From an uncultured Bacilli bacterium (GTDB lineage: Bacteria; Bacillota_I; Bacilli_A; RF39; UBA660), in NCBI GenBank assembly GCA_934153655.1, contig CAKPFH010000014.1:1-28497 (forward strand): a stretch of DNA of 28,497 bases, in the 5' to 3' direction. Below are positions 15,533 through 22,274 of the stretch, one piece after another; the stretch's first letter is position 1, and the number at the start of each line of letters is the position of its first letter. The notes under the pieces were generated by a model that saw nothing but the letters and a program-made list of their open reading frames with translations, did not search any database and was not told the origin of the DNA. The position numbers and the translations under genes were made by a program.

Positions 15533-16285
15533 ATGAATATAAAGAAAATTAAAAATGAATTAATTAAACAAAAGCAATCAAAATTTAAAGGTAATATATA
15601 TCATTATTCACAAGTAAATTTTTCATATAATTCAAATAAAATAGAAGGTAGTAAATTAACTAATGAACAAACTGAAGCAATATTTGATACTTCTTCCTTT
15701 ATTCCTAAAAGTGAAGATTTAATAAAATTAGATGATTTAATTGAAACTAAAAATCATTTTAAATTATTTGATTATATTCTAGATAATGTTGATGTAGTTT
15801 TAAATAAAGATATGATTATTGAAATGAATAAAATTTTAAAAAGAAATACAAGTGATGAAGAAAATCCAAGGTATAATGTAGGTGGCTTTAAAGTTGTTCC
15901 TAATATTATAGGAGTTGTTAATGTTATTAATACTACACCACCAAACAAGGTTAATGAAGAAATAGAAGAATTATTAAATGATTATAATTTAAAAACTAAT
16001 ATAACCTTAGAAGATATAATTGATTTTCATGTAAGATTTGAACGTATTCATCCATTCGGGGACGGCAATGGAAGAGTTGGTAGAATTATAATGTTTAAAG
16101 AGTGCCTAAAAAATAATATTATGCCATTTATTGTTTTAGATGATGATAAACCTTATTATTTAAGAGGATTAAGAGAATATAAAAATGATAAAATGTTTTT
16201 AATTGATACCATAAAACATGAACAAGATTTATATGAAAAAATGTGTAAAGAATTATTAAACTTTGAACTTGAAGAAGATAATTAG
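15533..16285 (+). CDS. Fic family protein with N-terminal inhibitory helix
   Basis: A 250-residue Fic domain protein. The catalytic motif at 166-184 reads HVRFERIHPFGDGNGRVGR, with catalytic His173 and the anion-binding DGNGR. Such enzymes usually transfer AMP from ATP to a hydroxyl group of a target protein. An (S/T)xxxE(G/N) inhibitory motif, SNKIEG (34-39), lies at the N-terminus, so this is a class II self-restrained Fic protein with Glu38 expected to block ATP binding. The flap region near GGFKVVPN is present. No antitoxin-like gene adjoins it, which agrees with intramolecular inhibition. Substrate unknown. The start at ATG 15533 follows AAAGTGAG. It carries its own promoter with an inverted repeat and its own terminator, a one-gene unit at the edge of the accessory stretch. 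Confidence 0.92.
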   Translation: MNIKKIKNELIKQKQSKFKGNIYHYSQVNFSYNSNKIEGSKLTNEQTEAIFDTSSFIPKSEDLIKLDDLIETKNHFKLFDYILDNVDVVLNKDMIIEMNKILKRNTSDEENPRYNVGGFKVVPNIIGVVNVINTTPPNKVNEEIEELLNDYNLKTNITLEDIIDFHVRFERIHPFGDGNGRVGRIIMFKECLKNNIMPFIVLDDDKPYYLRGLREYKNDKMFLIDTIKHEQDLYEKMCKELLNFELEEDN

Positions 16286-16306
16286 ATAATTTAATTATCT
16301 TTTTTT
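16284..16306 (+). terminator. terminator of fic
   Basis: AGATAAT (16284-16290) pairs with ATTATCT (16294-16300) around a 3-base loop (a fourth inner pair would close it too tightly), followed by seven T. It overlaps the stop codon. Confidence 0.75.
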
Positions 16307-16340
16307 AATGTTTTATTTATTTTCAAAGTTATACATTTTC

Positions 16341-16353
16341 GGAATTGAATTCC
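16341..16353. repeat. 13-bp palindrome GGAATT-G-AATTCC
   Basis: A perfect palindrome with four G/C pairs in AT-rich DNA, 8 bases upstream of the TTGACA box. Possible operator for the following promoter. Confidence 0.5.
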
Positions 16354-16360
16354 ATTTTTG

Positions 16361-16399
16361 TTGACAAATTGCTTTTGATATGATTACATTATCATGTAA
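16361..16399 (+). promoter_or_regulatory. promoter and palindrome before the ATPase fragment
   Basis: A perfect TTGACA (16361-16366), 17 bases, then TTACAT (16384-16389). The -10 lies inside the perfect palindrome TTACAT-TATC-ATGTAA (16384-16399), an operator-like arrangement. The promoter appears intact although the gene behind it is broken. Confidence 0.5.
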
Positions 16400-16422
16400 A
16401 TAATTATATAAAAAGAAGGGAT

Positions 16423-16626
16423 ATGTTTAAAATGAAATATATTTCAAGAACAATAGAAGAAAAACTAATTTTTATGATAGATAAATATCAAGTAATTATG
16501 ATAACAGGACCAAGACAAGTAGGAAAAAGAACTTTGTTAAGTTTTATTGCAAGGAAATTTAACTTTAATATTAATAGAGTAAGTCTTGATGATAATAACT
16601 ATATGGTTCCAATTGAATATATTTAG
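16423..16626 (+). pseudogene. truncated AAA ATPase (DUF4143-type) remnant
   Basis: 67 residues equal to the first part of an AAA_14/DUF4143 ATP-binding protein, normally about 400 residues. Visible: SRTIEEKLIFMIDKYQVIMITGPRQVGKRTLLSF, then a VSLDDNN segment. It stops at 16626 just after the region where the family continues into its ATPase core. The P-loop itself is altered: GPRQVGKRT has Arg where the family has Ser or Thr directly after GK. No continuation is seen in other frames before the next gene at 16714. AAGAAGGG precedes ATG 16423. The promoter is still recognisable, so this looks like a recently deleted gene rather than a designed short protein. Confidence 0.7.
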
Positions 16627-16713
16627 TTGATAATTTAATAATATAAAATAAAAAAATATAAATTGACGTTTTAATTTTATTGAAAAAAATTAGCAAGAAA
16701 GGAAAAAGTCATT

Positions 16714-17292
16714 ATGAAAAAAGATACTATAAATATAATTTTTGGTGATAGTATTGCCTATGGTCTTGGAGATAATGAATATTTCGGTTGGTGGAATAGA
16801 TTAAGAAAAAAAGATGAACAATTATTAAAAGAATATTTTTTAAATTTAAGTATTCCAGGCCAAAGTTCATTTGAAATTATGGAAAGATTTGAGTTTGAAT
16901 TAAAAAAGAGATTTAACCGTGATGACAAATTTAAAATTTTTTTTGCATTTGGTATAAAAGATGCATTGAAATTAGAAGATAATAAAAAATATATAAAAAA
17001 ATTTGAGCAAAACGTTATTAAGTTAATTAATATAGCCAAAAAATATACAACAGATATATATTTTCTTGGTTTATTAAACGTAAATGAAACAATTAAAACT
17101 AATTATAAAAAAGAAAATATTGATACAATTAATAATTGTTTAAAATTATTGTGTCAAAAAAATTCCATTAAATTTATTAATATGTTAGATGTTTTAAATA
17201 CAAATGATTTATATGATGGATTACACCCTAATGAAATAGGACATGAAAAAATAAGTCAATATTTATATGAAAAATTATATAAAAATCTATAA
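16714..17292 (+). CDS. SGNH/GDSL-family hydrolase with altered block III
   Basis: A 192-residue single-domain SGNH hydrolase, probably an esterase or deacetylase. Block I is FGDSIAYG (catalytic Ser13), block II has NLSIPGQSS (oxyanion Gly49), block V is DGLHPNEIGH with Asp168 and His171 of the triad. Block III, usually GxND, reads GIKD (80-83): the oxyanion Asn is replaced by Lys82. That may lower or abolish activity, or change the reaction. No signal peptide, so cytoplasmic. AGAAAGG is about 13 bases before the ATG. It lies in a run of accessory and decayed genes. Confidence 0.82.
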   Translation: MKKDTINIIFGDSIAYGLGDNEYFGWWNRLRKKDEQLLKEYFLNLSIPGQSSFEIMERFEFELKKRFNRDDKFKIFFAFGIKDALKLEDNKKYIKKFEQNVIKLINIAKKYTTDIYFLGLLNVNETIKTNYKKENIDTINNCLKLLCQKNSIKFINMLDVLNTNDLYDGLHPNEIGHEKISQYLYEKLYKNL

Positions 17293-17345
17293 TTAATTAG
17301 AAAAAATATATTTAAAAAATTAAAAGGTTTCTACATTGAACAAGA

Positions 17346-17390
17346 AGATAAACTTTAAGAATTAATTTTCTATAAAATTTATCTTTTTTT
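17346..17390 (+). terminator. terminator after the SGNH hydrolase
   Basis: AGATAAA (17346-17352) pairs with TTTATCT (17378-17384), with further TTTA/TAAA pairing inside and a long loop, followed by seven T. The rest of 17293-17508 shows only AT-rich sequence and the -10 box at 17436. Confidence 0.55.
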
Positions 17391-17435
17391 GTTTTATCTT
17401 TTACATTTTCTGTTTTATTATCTATAAAAATATTA

Positions 17436-17441
17436 TATAAT
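17436..17441 (+). promoter_or_regulatory. -10 box of the split gene
   Basis: TATAAT within a TATTATATAATATATAA stretch, about 68 bases before ATG 17509. The -35 region (TTTTAT, 17413-17418) is weak. Confidence 0.35.
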
Positions 17442-17508
17442 ATATAACCAAGGAAACATATATGAAAGAGTATTAAAGAAATTAAAAGTTAAAAAACGAG
17501 GTGAGTTG

Positions 17509-18756
17509 ATGAAACAATATTATGTAGGACTTTTATGTCAAGCAAGTGATATTGCTCAAAAAGAATATTTTTATTTTGAAAATAATAATGATGCTAGAGT
17601 ATATAGTTATGATACCGAAACTATTTTACTAAATGGTGTATTCAATAAAGAAAATGATATTCGTGATGAAGATGAGATAATTCAAAGTGAAATGGAACAT
17701 TTACTTATTGATAAATTTAGAAAAAATGAACTACATTTTGATTTAATAAAAAATAGTCAAATGAAACCAGTTAGAATTATATATGAAATTGTTGAATACA
17801 AAAATTATTTGTTTGCTAAAGAATTGTATACAGGTAAATTATTTCCTATTGTTAATTCTCATTTTATTATTTAACCAGTAGATAGTTATAGACGTAATGT
17901 TTTATATTTTTCTTTGCTTAAAAACAGTAATATAATGATTTTTCCTAAAATTATTGTTATAAATAGTGGTATTGCTAGTAAAAATGTAGTTATTGATTAT
18001 CAAAATAAATATAAATTATTTTCTAGAAAAAAGTATATTAAAAAGATTGAAACGTTATTTAATGAAAATATTTTTAGAGAAGAAATAATAGAAAATGAAC
18101 CTATAATTAAAGATAAACAAAATTCTATAACTATTATAATGGAAAATATAGAGTATTTAATTGAACAAGTAAATGATTTAAAAGAAAAAGAAAAATTTAA
18201 AGAAAAATATAAAGAAATACTTAAATCATCTTTTCTAACTACTAAATCTTTATCAATAGGAACTCTTGTTGCCTTAGAAACAGAAATAGAATTTTATCTT
18301 AATTTTAATAAGCAAAATAATGATGGTCTAGATAATTATTTAGAAAATATAAAAAAGGAATATTTACTTAATTTAATTGAAAACAATGGTAAGAAAACTA
18401 ATTTAACCATAGAAGAATTAGATAAAATAATGGAATTATTTTTAAAAACTAAGAATAATTATAGTGTCATTACCCAAAGAAAAATATTAAAAACAATATC
18501 TTTACTTTACTTATTTGAAGTTATGGAAAATAAAGATATTGATATAAGAATATTAGAAAATGGTTATTTTAAAGATAATATAAAATCAATTATACTTGGA
18601 ATAAAAAGTTTACAAGAACTTGGTATATTAGAAAATAATCTTAATTTATATTTAGACAGTGATATATCTATTATTAATGTAGTTAATGTTATAAAAGAAT
18701 TAAAAATTAAAAAAATGGATTTAGATGAGACAAAAGAATTGATTAAAACAATATAG
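17509..18756 (+). pseudogene. unknown gene split by one in-frame TAA
   Basis: Two ORFs, 17509-17874 (121 residues) and the one open to 18756, are in the same frame and separated only by TAA at 17872-17874. Reading through gives about 414 residues. The sequence after the stop (PVDSYRRNVLYFSLLKNSN) continues at once with protein-like composition, and the second ORF has no ribosome site of its own (TTG 17914 or ATG 17935). So this is most likely one gene broken by a point mutation, such as CAA to TAA. The first part begins MKQYYVGLLCQASDIAQ and appears mixed alpha/beta; the second part is helical, Lys/Glu-rich and without membrane segments. Start ATG 17509 follows GAGGTGAG; the TTG three bases earlier is too close to it. 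No family recognised. A sequencing error is also possible. Confidence 0.65.
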
Positions 18757-18821
18757 TTAAGCTAAAATAATTTATTATTGAAAATTCATTTGAATAAAAT
18801 TTAATATCTTAACATTTTTAA

Positions 18822-18850
18822 TTGTTTAATTTAAAAAGATATGTTATTCT
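18822..18850 (+). promoter_or_regulatory. promoter of the transglutaminase-like gene
   Basis: TTGTTT (18822-18827), 17 bases, TATTCT (18845-18850) with an extended TG. It closely resembles the tdk promoter at 27671-27699. It excludes a translation start at 18822 and supports ATG 18867. Confidence 0.6.
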
Positions 18851-18866
18851 TTTATTGGGTGAATTT

Positions 18867-19832
18867 ATGAATAAAAAAACTAAAAAATATTTAATTATTG
18901 TTCTTGTTGTTTTAAGTTTATTAGGTACTTATCTTTTGTGCCAAGCTTTATTAGTTAATTCTAGAAAAGAACAGGATGTAGTAGAAAAAGAAAAAAGATA
19001 TATTGAAAATCAAGCTAAAGAAAGAGTTATGGATACTATTAATTCAACTCTTGAATATTTTAAAGAAGTAGATACTACTGATTATCAAGAATATGCTTAT
19101 GAAGAAAATTTAGAGTATGATAAATTAACTAAAAATCAAAAGGTATTATATGATTCTATGCTTATGAATATTTTAGATTTTAAAGATTTCAAATATGAAG
19201 CAAGTAAAGTAGGGTATGATACTTTAGATGATGTTTTAATATCTTATGGAGCTTTAAAACTCGATCATCCAGAAGTTGAGATTTATTTTTATTTAAAGGA
19301 AATAGTAGATGGTGATACAACAACCGCTTTAGAAGCAATTTATTATATGCCAGGTGATACATCTTTAGAAAAAGCTGATATTGTAAAACTAAAAGATGAA
19401 ATTAAAATTTTTAATGAGGAAGTAAATTTAATTATTTCTTCAATGCCAAGTAATTTAAATGCTTATGATAAATATCGTTATCTAGCAACATATATATCTT
19501 TAAGAACAACTTATGATAATGATTTTAAAAATGGTAATCAAACTATTAATATTTATGGAGCAATTGATAGTAAAACATCTATTTGTGAAGGTTATGCTAA
19601 AGCTTTTAAATATTTATGTAAAAAAGCTAATCTTTGGTGTGATTTAGTAGATGGAACAAGTAATGGAACTAGTCATATGTGGAATTTAGTTAAATTAAAT
19701 GATGAATATTATCATGTAGATATTACTTGGTCTGATAATCAAGATGTTGCTCCTAATAGTTTAGAATGGTTTAATTACTTTATGGTAAGTGAAGATAAAA
19801 TTTTATTAGATCATGAAATAACTAAGATGTAA
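18867..19832 (+). CDS. membrane-anchored transglutaminase-like protein
   Basis: A 321-residue protein with an N-terminal signal anchor (about 9-30) and an extracytoplasmic part. A Lys/Glu-rich linker (about 33-100) leads to a C-terminal transglutaminase-like (papain-fold) domain. The triad is visible: SICEGYAKAF with Cys240, SHMWN with His270 and VDITWSD with Asp285. In bacteria such domains are mostly proteases or peptide cross-linkers at the cell surface; the substrate is unknown. The Cys in the anchor (LLCQ) does not fit a lipobox. ATG 18867 is selected because the region upstream is the promoter and because GGGTGA precedes it. Confidence 0.85.
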   Translation: MNKKTKKYLIIVLVVLSLLGTYLLCQALLVNSRKEQDVVEKEKRYIENQAKERVMDTINSTLEYFKEVDTTDYQEYAYEENLEYDKLTKNQKVLYDSMLMNILDFKDFKYEASKVGYDTLDDVLISYGALKLDHPEVEIYFYLKEIVDGDTTTALEAIYYMPGDTSLEKADIVKLKDEIKIFNEEVNLIISSMPSNLNAYDKYRYLATYISLRTTYDNDFKNGNQTINIYGAIDSKTSICEGYAKAFKYLCKKANLWCDLVDGTSNGTSHMWNLVKLNDEYYHVDITWSDNQDVAPNSLEWFNYFMVSEDKILLDHEITKM

Positions 19833-19859
19833 ACTTATAAAAAACTTAAATTAATATGA

Positions 19860-19865
19860 TATAAT
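19860..19865 (+). promoter_or_regulatory. -10 box of the dam promoter
   Basis: A perfect TATAAT preceded by ATATGA, 22 bases before the dam start. A possible but poor -35 (CTTATA) lies close to the end of the preceding gene. Confidence 0.4.
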
Positions 19866-19886
19866 TGATAACAGGAAGTGATTTAA

Positions 19887-20717
19887 ATGATAAAAGGAAA
19901 ACCATTTGTAAAATGGGCTGGGGGTAAAAGACAAATATTAGATAAATTAAAAGAGCATGTTCCTACTGAATATAATACTTATTATGAACCATTTGTGGGA
20001 GGAGGAGCTCTTCTTTTTGAACTTGCTCCAAAGCATGCAGTTATAAACGATTTAAACCAAGAACTTATGAATACTTATAAAGTTTTATGTGATGAAGAAA
20101 AGTTTAAAAAAATGTGTCGAGTTTTAAATAATTATGAAGCTAATCATAGTGAAGAATTTTATTATGAAATAAGAAATAAAGATCGAAATAAAAATACTTA
20201 TAATAAATTATCTGATTATACAAGAGCGGCTCGAACTATTTATTTAAATAAAGCTTGTTTTAATGGTTTATACCGAGTTAACTCTAAAGGAGAGTTTAAT
20301 GTTCCATATGGTAAGAAAACTAAGGTTAACACGTATGATGGGAATAACTTAATAACTGTTAGTAATTACTTAACTATGAATGATATAAAAATATTAAATG
20401 TTGATTATAAAGAAGCTTTAAAAACGGCTAAAAAAGGTGATTTTGTTTATATCGATCCTCCATATGACTCTGATACAACTATTTTTACTAACTATACAGA
20501 AACAGGTTTTAATAAAGATAGTCAAAGAGAATTAGCCTCAAGTTTTAAAGAATTAAGTGATAAAGGTGTATTTGTTATGTTATCAAATTATAATACAACT
20601 TTAATTCAAGAATTATATAAAGATTATCATATTCATCTAATTGAAGCTAAAAGAAATATAAATGCTAATGCTAAAAAAAGAGGTAGTGTCTTTGAAGTAA
20701 TTATAACTAATTATTGA
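19887..20717 (+). CDS. dam: Dam-family DNA adenine-N6 methyltransferase
   Basis: A 276-residue D12-class (alpha group) adenine methylase of complete length. Motifs: FVKWAGGKRQIL (7-18), the SAM-binding YEPFVGGGALLFEL (33-46), the CFNGLYRVNSKGEFNVPYG segment (124-142) typical of Dam/DpnM enzymes, and catalytic DPPY (190-193). By family resemblance it should methylate A in GATC, which occurs many times in this window. No restriction endonuclease is adjacent, so it may be an orphan methylase acting in regulation, mismatch repair or protection. ACAGGAAGTG is the ribosome site. It ends in TGA, and the next gene's -35 box overlaps that stop. Confidence 0.93.
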   Translation: MIKGKPFVKWAGGKRQILDKLKEHVPTEYNTYYEPFVGGGALLFELAPKHAVINDLNQELMNTYKVLCDEEKFKKMCRVLNNYEANHSEEFYYEIRNKDRNKNTYNKLSDYTRAARTIYLNKACFNGLYRVNSKGEFNVPYGKKTKVNTYDGNNLITVSNYLTMNDIKILNVDYKEALKTAKKGDFVYIDPPYDSDTTIFTNYTETGFNKDSQRELASSFKELSDKGVFVMLSNYNTTLIQELYKDYHIHLIEAKRNINANAKKRGSVFEVIITNY

Positions 20718-20742
20718 AAATAACATTTATCTATGCTAAAAT
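20714..20742 (+). promoter_or_regulatory. promoter of the coiled-coil gene
   Basis: TTGAAA (20714-20719), 17 bases ending TGC, TAAAAT (20737-20742), an extended -10 promoter. Its CTATGCTAAAATA core is the same as in the LRR gene promoter. It starts within the last codons of dam and rules out the ORF start at 20714. Confidence 0.6.
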
Positions 20743-20764
20743 ATCTAGCACAAGGAGGCATTAT

Positions 20765-21319
20765 ATGGTAACTGAAGATGTTTATATAGAAAAAAAAGAA
20801 TTAGAAGAATTACTTACTCATTTACATGAACTTCGAAATAGAATAACTGAGAATATGAAAACTCAAGAAAAAAGTTTAAATTTTTGGAATGAAAAAGTTG
20901 ATGCTAAAATCAATGAAATAGATGATTTTTCGAAAAAATATCGATTTAATCGTTTTATAAACTTTTTATCTTTTCTTTTAGCGGTTTTAATAAATGGGAA
21001 AATAAATAAACAAATTAATACAGGAATTGTTGAGGCTAATAAAAAATATTTATTAGAAACACTTGAACTTTTAATTTATTTTATTCCTTTTTGCTCTCAA
21101 GTAAGTTATGAATTAAAAAATAGTAGTTTTAAAGAAGAATTAAAGTATAAAAAAGAAGAATTAAAAGAATATCGTGAATTTTTAAAGGAATGTAAAATTA
21201 AACAAAAAAGATTAAGAAATATGTTGGTATCTATTGAAGACCTAACAATTGCTTCTTATAATCGTCTTGCTGACTTAGCAAATATTATTAAAACCGATGA
21301 AACTAATTTTTATCGTTAA
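20765..21319 (+). CDS. unknown coiled-coil protein
   Basis: A 184-residue protein not recognised. Nearly all helical: a charged coiled coil at about 8-55, a more hydrophobic middle region (about 60-115, including FINFLSFLLAVLING and LELLIYFIPFC) that may touch the membrane, and a second strongly charged coiled coil (about 118-160: KEELKYKKEELKEYREF). AAGGAGG precedes ATG 20765. It has its own promoter, so functional linkage with dam next to it is not established. A cytoplasmic structural or membrane-associated role fits the composition, without further evidence. Confidence 0.75.
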   Translation: MVTEDVYIEKKELEELLTHLHELRNRITENMKTQEKSLNFWNEKVDAKINEIDDFSKKYRFNRFINFLSFLLAVLINGKINKQINTGIVEANKKYLLETLELLIYFIPFCSQVSYELKNSSFKEELKYKKEELKEYREFLKECKIKQKRLRNMLVSIEDLTIASYNRLADLANIIKTDETNFYR

Positions 21320-21326
21320 AAAATGA

Positions 21327-21355
21327 TTTACATTCAATAATCTAAGTGTTATAAT
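21327..21355 (+). promoter_or_regulatory. hpt promoter
   Basis: TTTACA (21327-21332), 17 bases, TATAAT (21350-21355). The predicted transcript start near 21362 leaves a 20-base leader with GGAGGAG and supports ATG 21382. Confidence 0.7.
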
Positions 21356-21381
21356 TGAAATATGTTTTTTGGAGGAGTTTT

Positions 21382-21897
21382 ATGAATATTGATGTTTTAA
21401 TTAATGAAGAAGAGTTAGACAAGAGAATAGGAGAAGTTGCTGAACAAATTAAAAAAGATTATGAAGGTGAAGAAGTAGTTTTTTGTTCTGTTTTAAAAGG
21501 TGCTATATTTTTTACTGTTGATTTAATGAAAAAATATACCGGAGACTGTGAAATTAATTTTGTTAGAGTTTCAAGTTATCAAGGAGAAAATTCAACTGGT
21601 ACTATTACTATGAAAATACCACTTAAAAAAGAAGATATTGAAAACAAGAATATTATCTTAGTAGAAGATATAGTGGATACTGGTAGAACTTTTAAATACT
21701 TAGTTGACTATGTAAAAGAAATGAACCCTAAAAGTGTTAAAACTTGTGTTCTTTTAGATAAAAAAGCACGTCGTGTTGTTGAGTTTGATGCTGATTATGT
21801 AGCATTTCCAATTGATGACTTGTTTGTTGTTGGATATGGACTTGACTATGATGAAAAATATCGTAATTTACCATTTGTTGGTTATGTTAGAAAATAG
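21382..21897 (+). CDS. hpt: hypoxanthine phosphoribosyltransferase
   Basis: A 171-residue type I phosphoribosyltransferase of usual length. It joins hypoxanthine (or guanine) to PRPP to make IMP or GMP in purine salvage in the cytoplasm. Motifs: VLKGAIFFTVDL (38-48), a flexible loop with SSYQGENSTGTI (64-75), the PRPP-binding VEDIVDTGRT (94-103) and the base-binding region AFPIDDLFVVGYGLDYDEKYRNLP. ATG 21382 is preferred to the upstream start at 21355, which is part of the -10 box. The product of adenosine deaminase (inosine, after phosphorolysis) feeds this enzyme. Confidence 0.94.
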   Translation: MNIDVLINEEELDKRIGEVAEQIKKDYEGEEVVFCSVLKGAIFFTVDLMKKYTGDCEINFVRVSSYQGENSTGTITMKIPLKKEDIENKNIILVEDIVDTGRTFKYLVDYVKEMNPKSVKTCVLLDKKARRVVEFDADYVAFPIDDLFVVGYGLDYDEKYRNLPFVGYVRK

Positions 21898-21917
21898 TTT
21901 TTAGGACTATTTTTTTG
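21891..21917 (+). terminator. hpt terminator
   Basis: AAAATAGT (21891-21898) pairs with ACTATTTT (21906-21913) over a 7-base loop and continues in T to 21917. It overlaps the stop codon. Confidence 0.75.
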
Positions 21918-21960
21918 TTTAAAAATCTTGTAAATTATTTGTCAAGTTTTCTATTTTAAC

Positions 21961-21989
21961 TTGCATATTTAACTCTTTCATATTATTCT
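21961..21989 (+). promoter_or_regulatory. rpoZ promoter
   Basis: TTGCAT (21961-21966), 17 bases, TATTCT (21984-21989). The -10 TATTCT is shared with the promoters at 18822 and 27671. Confidence 0.5.
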
Positions 21990-22010
21990 AATAATAGAGG
22001 AGAGTGAGTT

Positions 22011-22205
22011 ATGATATATCCATCAATTGATAAATTACTTAATATAGTATCTTCAAAATATGAATTAGTTCATATAGCCGCTAAAAGAAGTAGACAAATT
22101 AGTAAAACAGGTTTTTTACAAATGCCTGTTAAGAAATATAAATCAGCCAAAAATATAGGTAGAGCTTTAGAAGAAGTAGCCGAAGGATTAATTAAAGTAA
22201 AATAA
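22011..22205 (+). CDS. rpoZ: DNA-directed RNA polymerase omega subunit
   Basis: A 64-residue protein matching the omega subunit: YPSIDKLLNIVSSKYELVHIAAKRSRQI at the start, a short variable middle, and YKSAKNIGRALEEVAEGLIKV at the end. Omega binds the beta-prime C-terminal region and helps polymerase assembly. Full length for Firmicutes. AGAGGAGAG precedes the ATG. In many Bacilli rpoZ follows gmk, which is not so here; it stands alone between hpt and an accessory gene. Confidence 0.9.
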   Translation: MIYPSIDKLLNIVSSKYELVHIAAKRSRQISKTGFLQMPVKKYKSAKNIGRALEEVAEGLIKVK

Positions 22206-22256
22206 TAACTTATATGGTAATTACTTAAAAAATAAGCTATGAAAAGTTAAATTTGT

Positions 22257-22262
22257 TATAAT
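22257..22262 (+). promoter_or_regulatory. possible -10 box before the HEXXH gene
   Basis: TATAAT ends directly before the GGAGG ribosome site (22263-22267). If used as a promoter, transcription would begin around 22269, past most of the ribosome site, so either it is not the true -10 or the message is nearly leaderless. Confidence 0.3.
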
Positions 22263-22274
22263 GGAGGTTTTTAG

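Noticed and set aside
16379..16384. TATGAT as -10 for the ATPase fragment
   Set aside because: Only 12 bases from TTGACA; TTACAT at 16384-16389 gives the proper 17-base spacing.
17872..17874. Selenocysteine or pyrrolysine recoding at the internal stop
   Set aside because: The codon is TAA, not TGA or TAG, and no recoding hairpin is evident.
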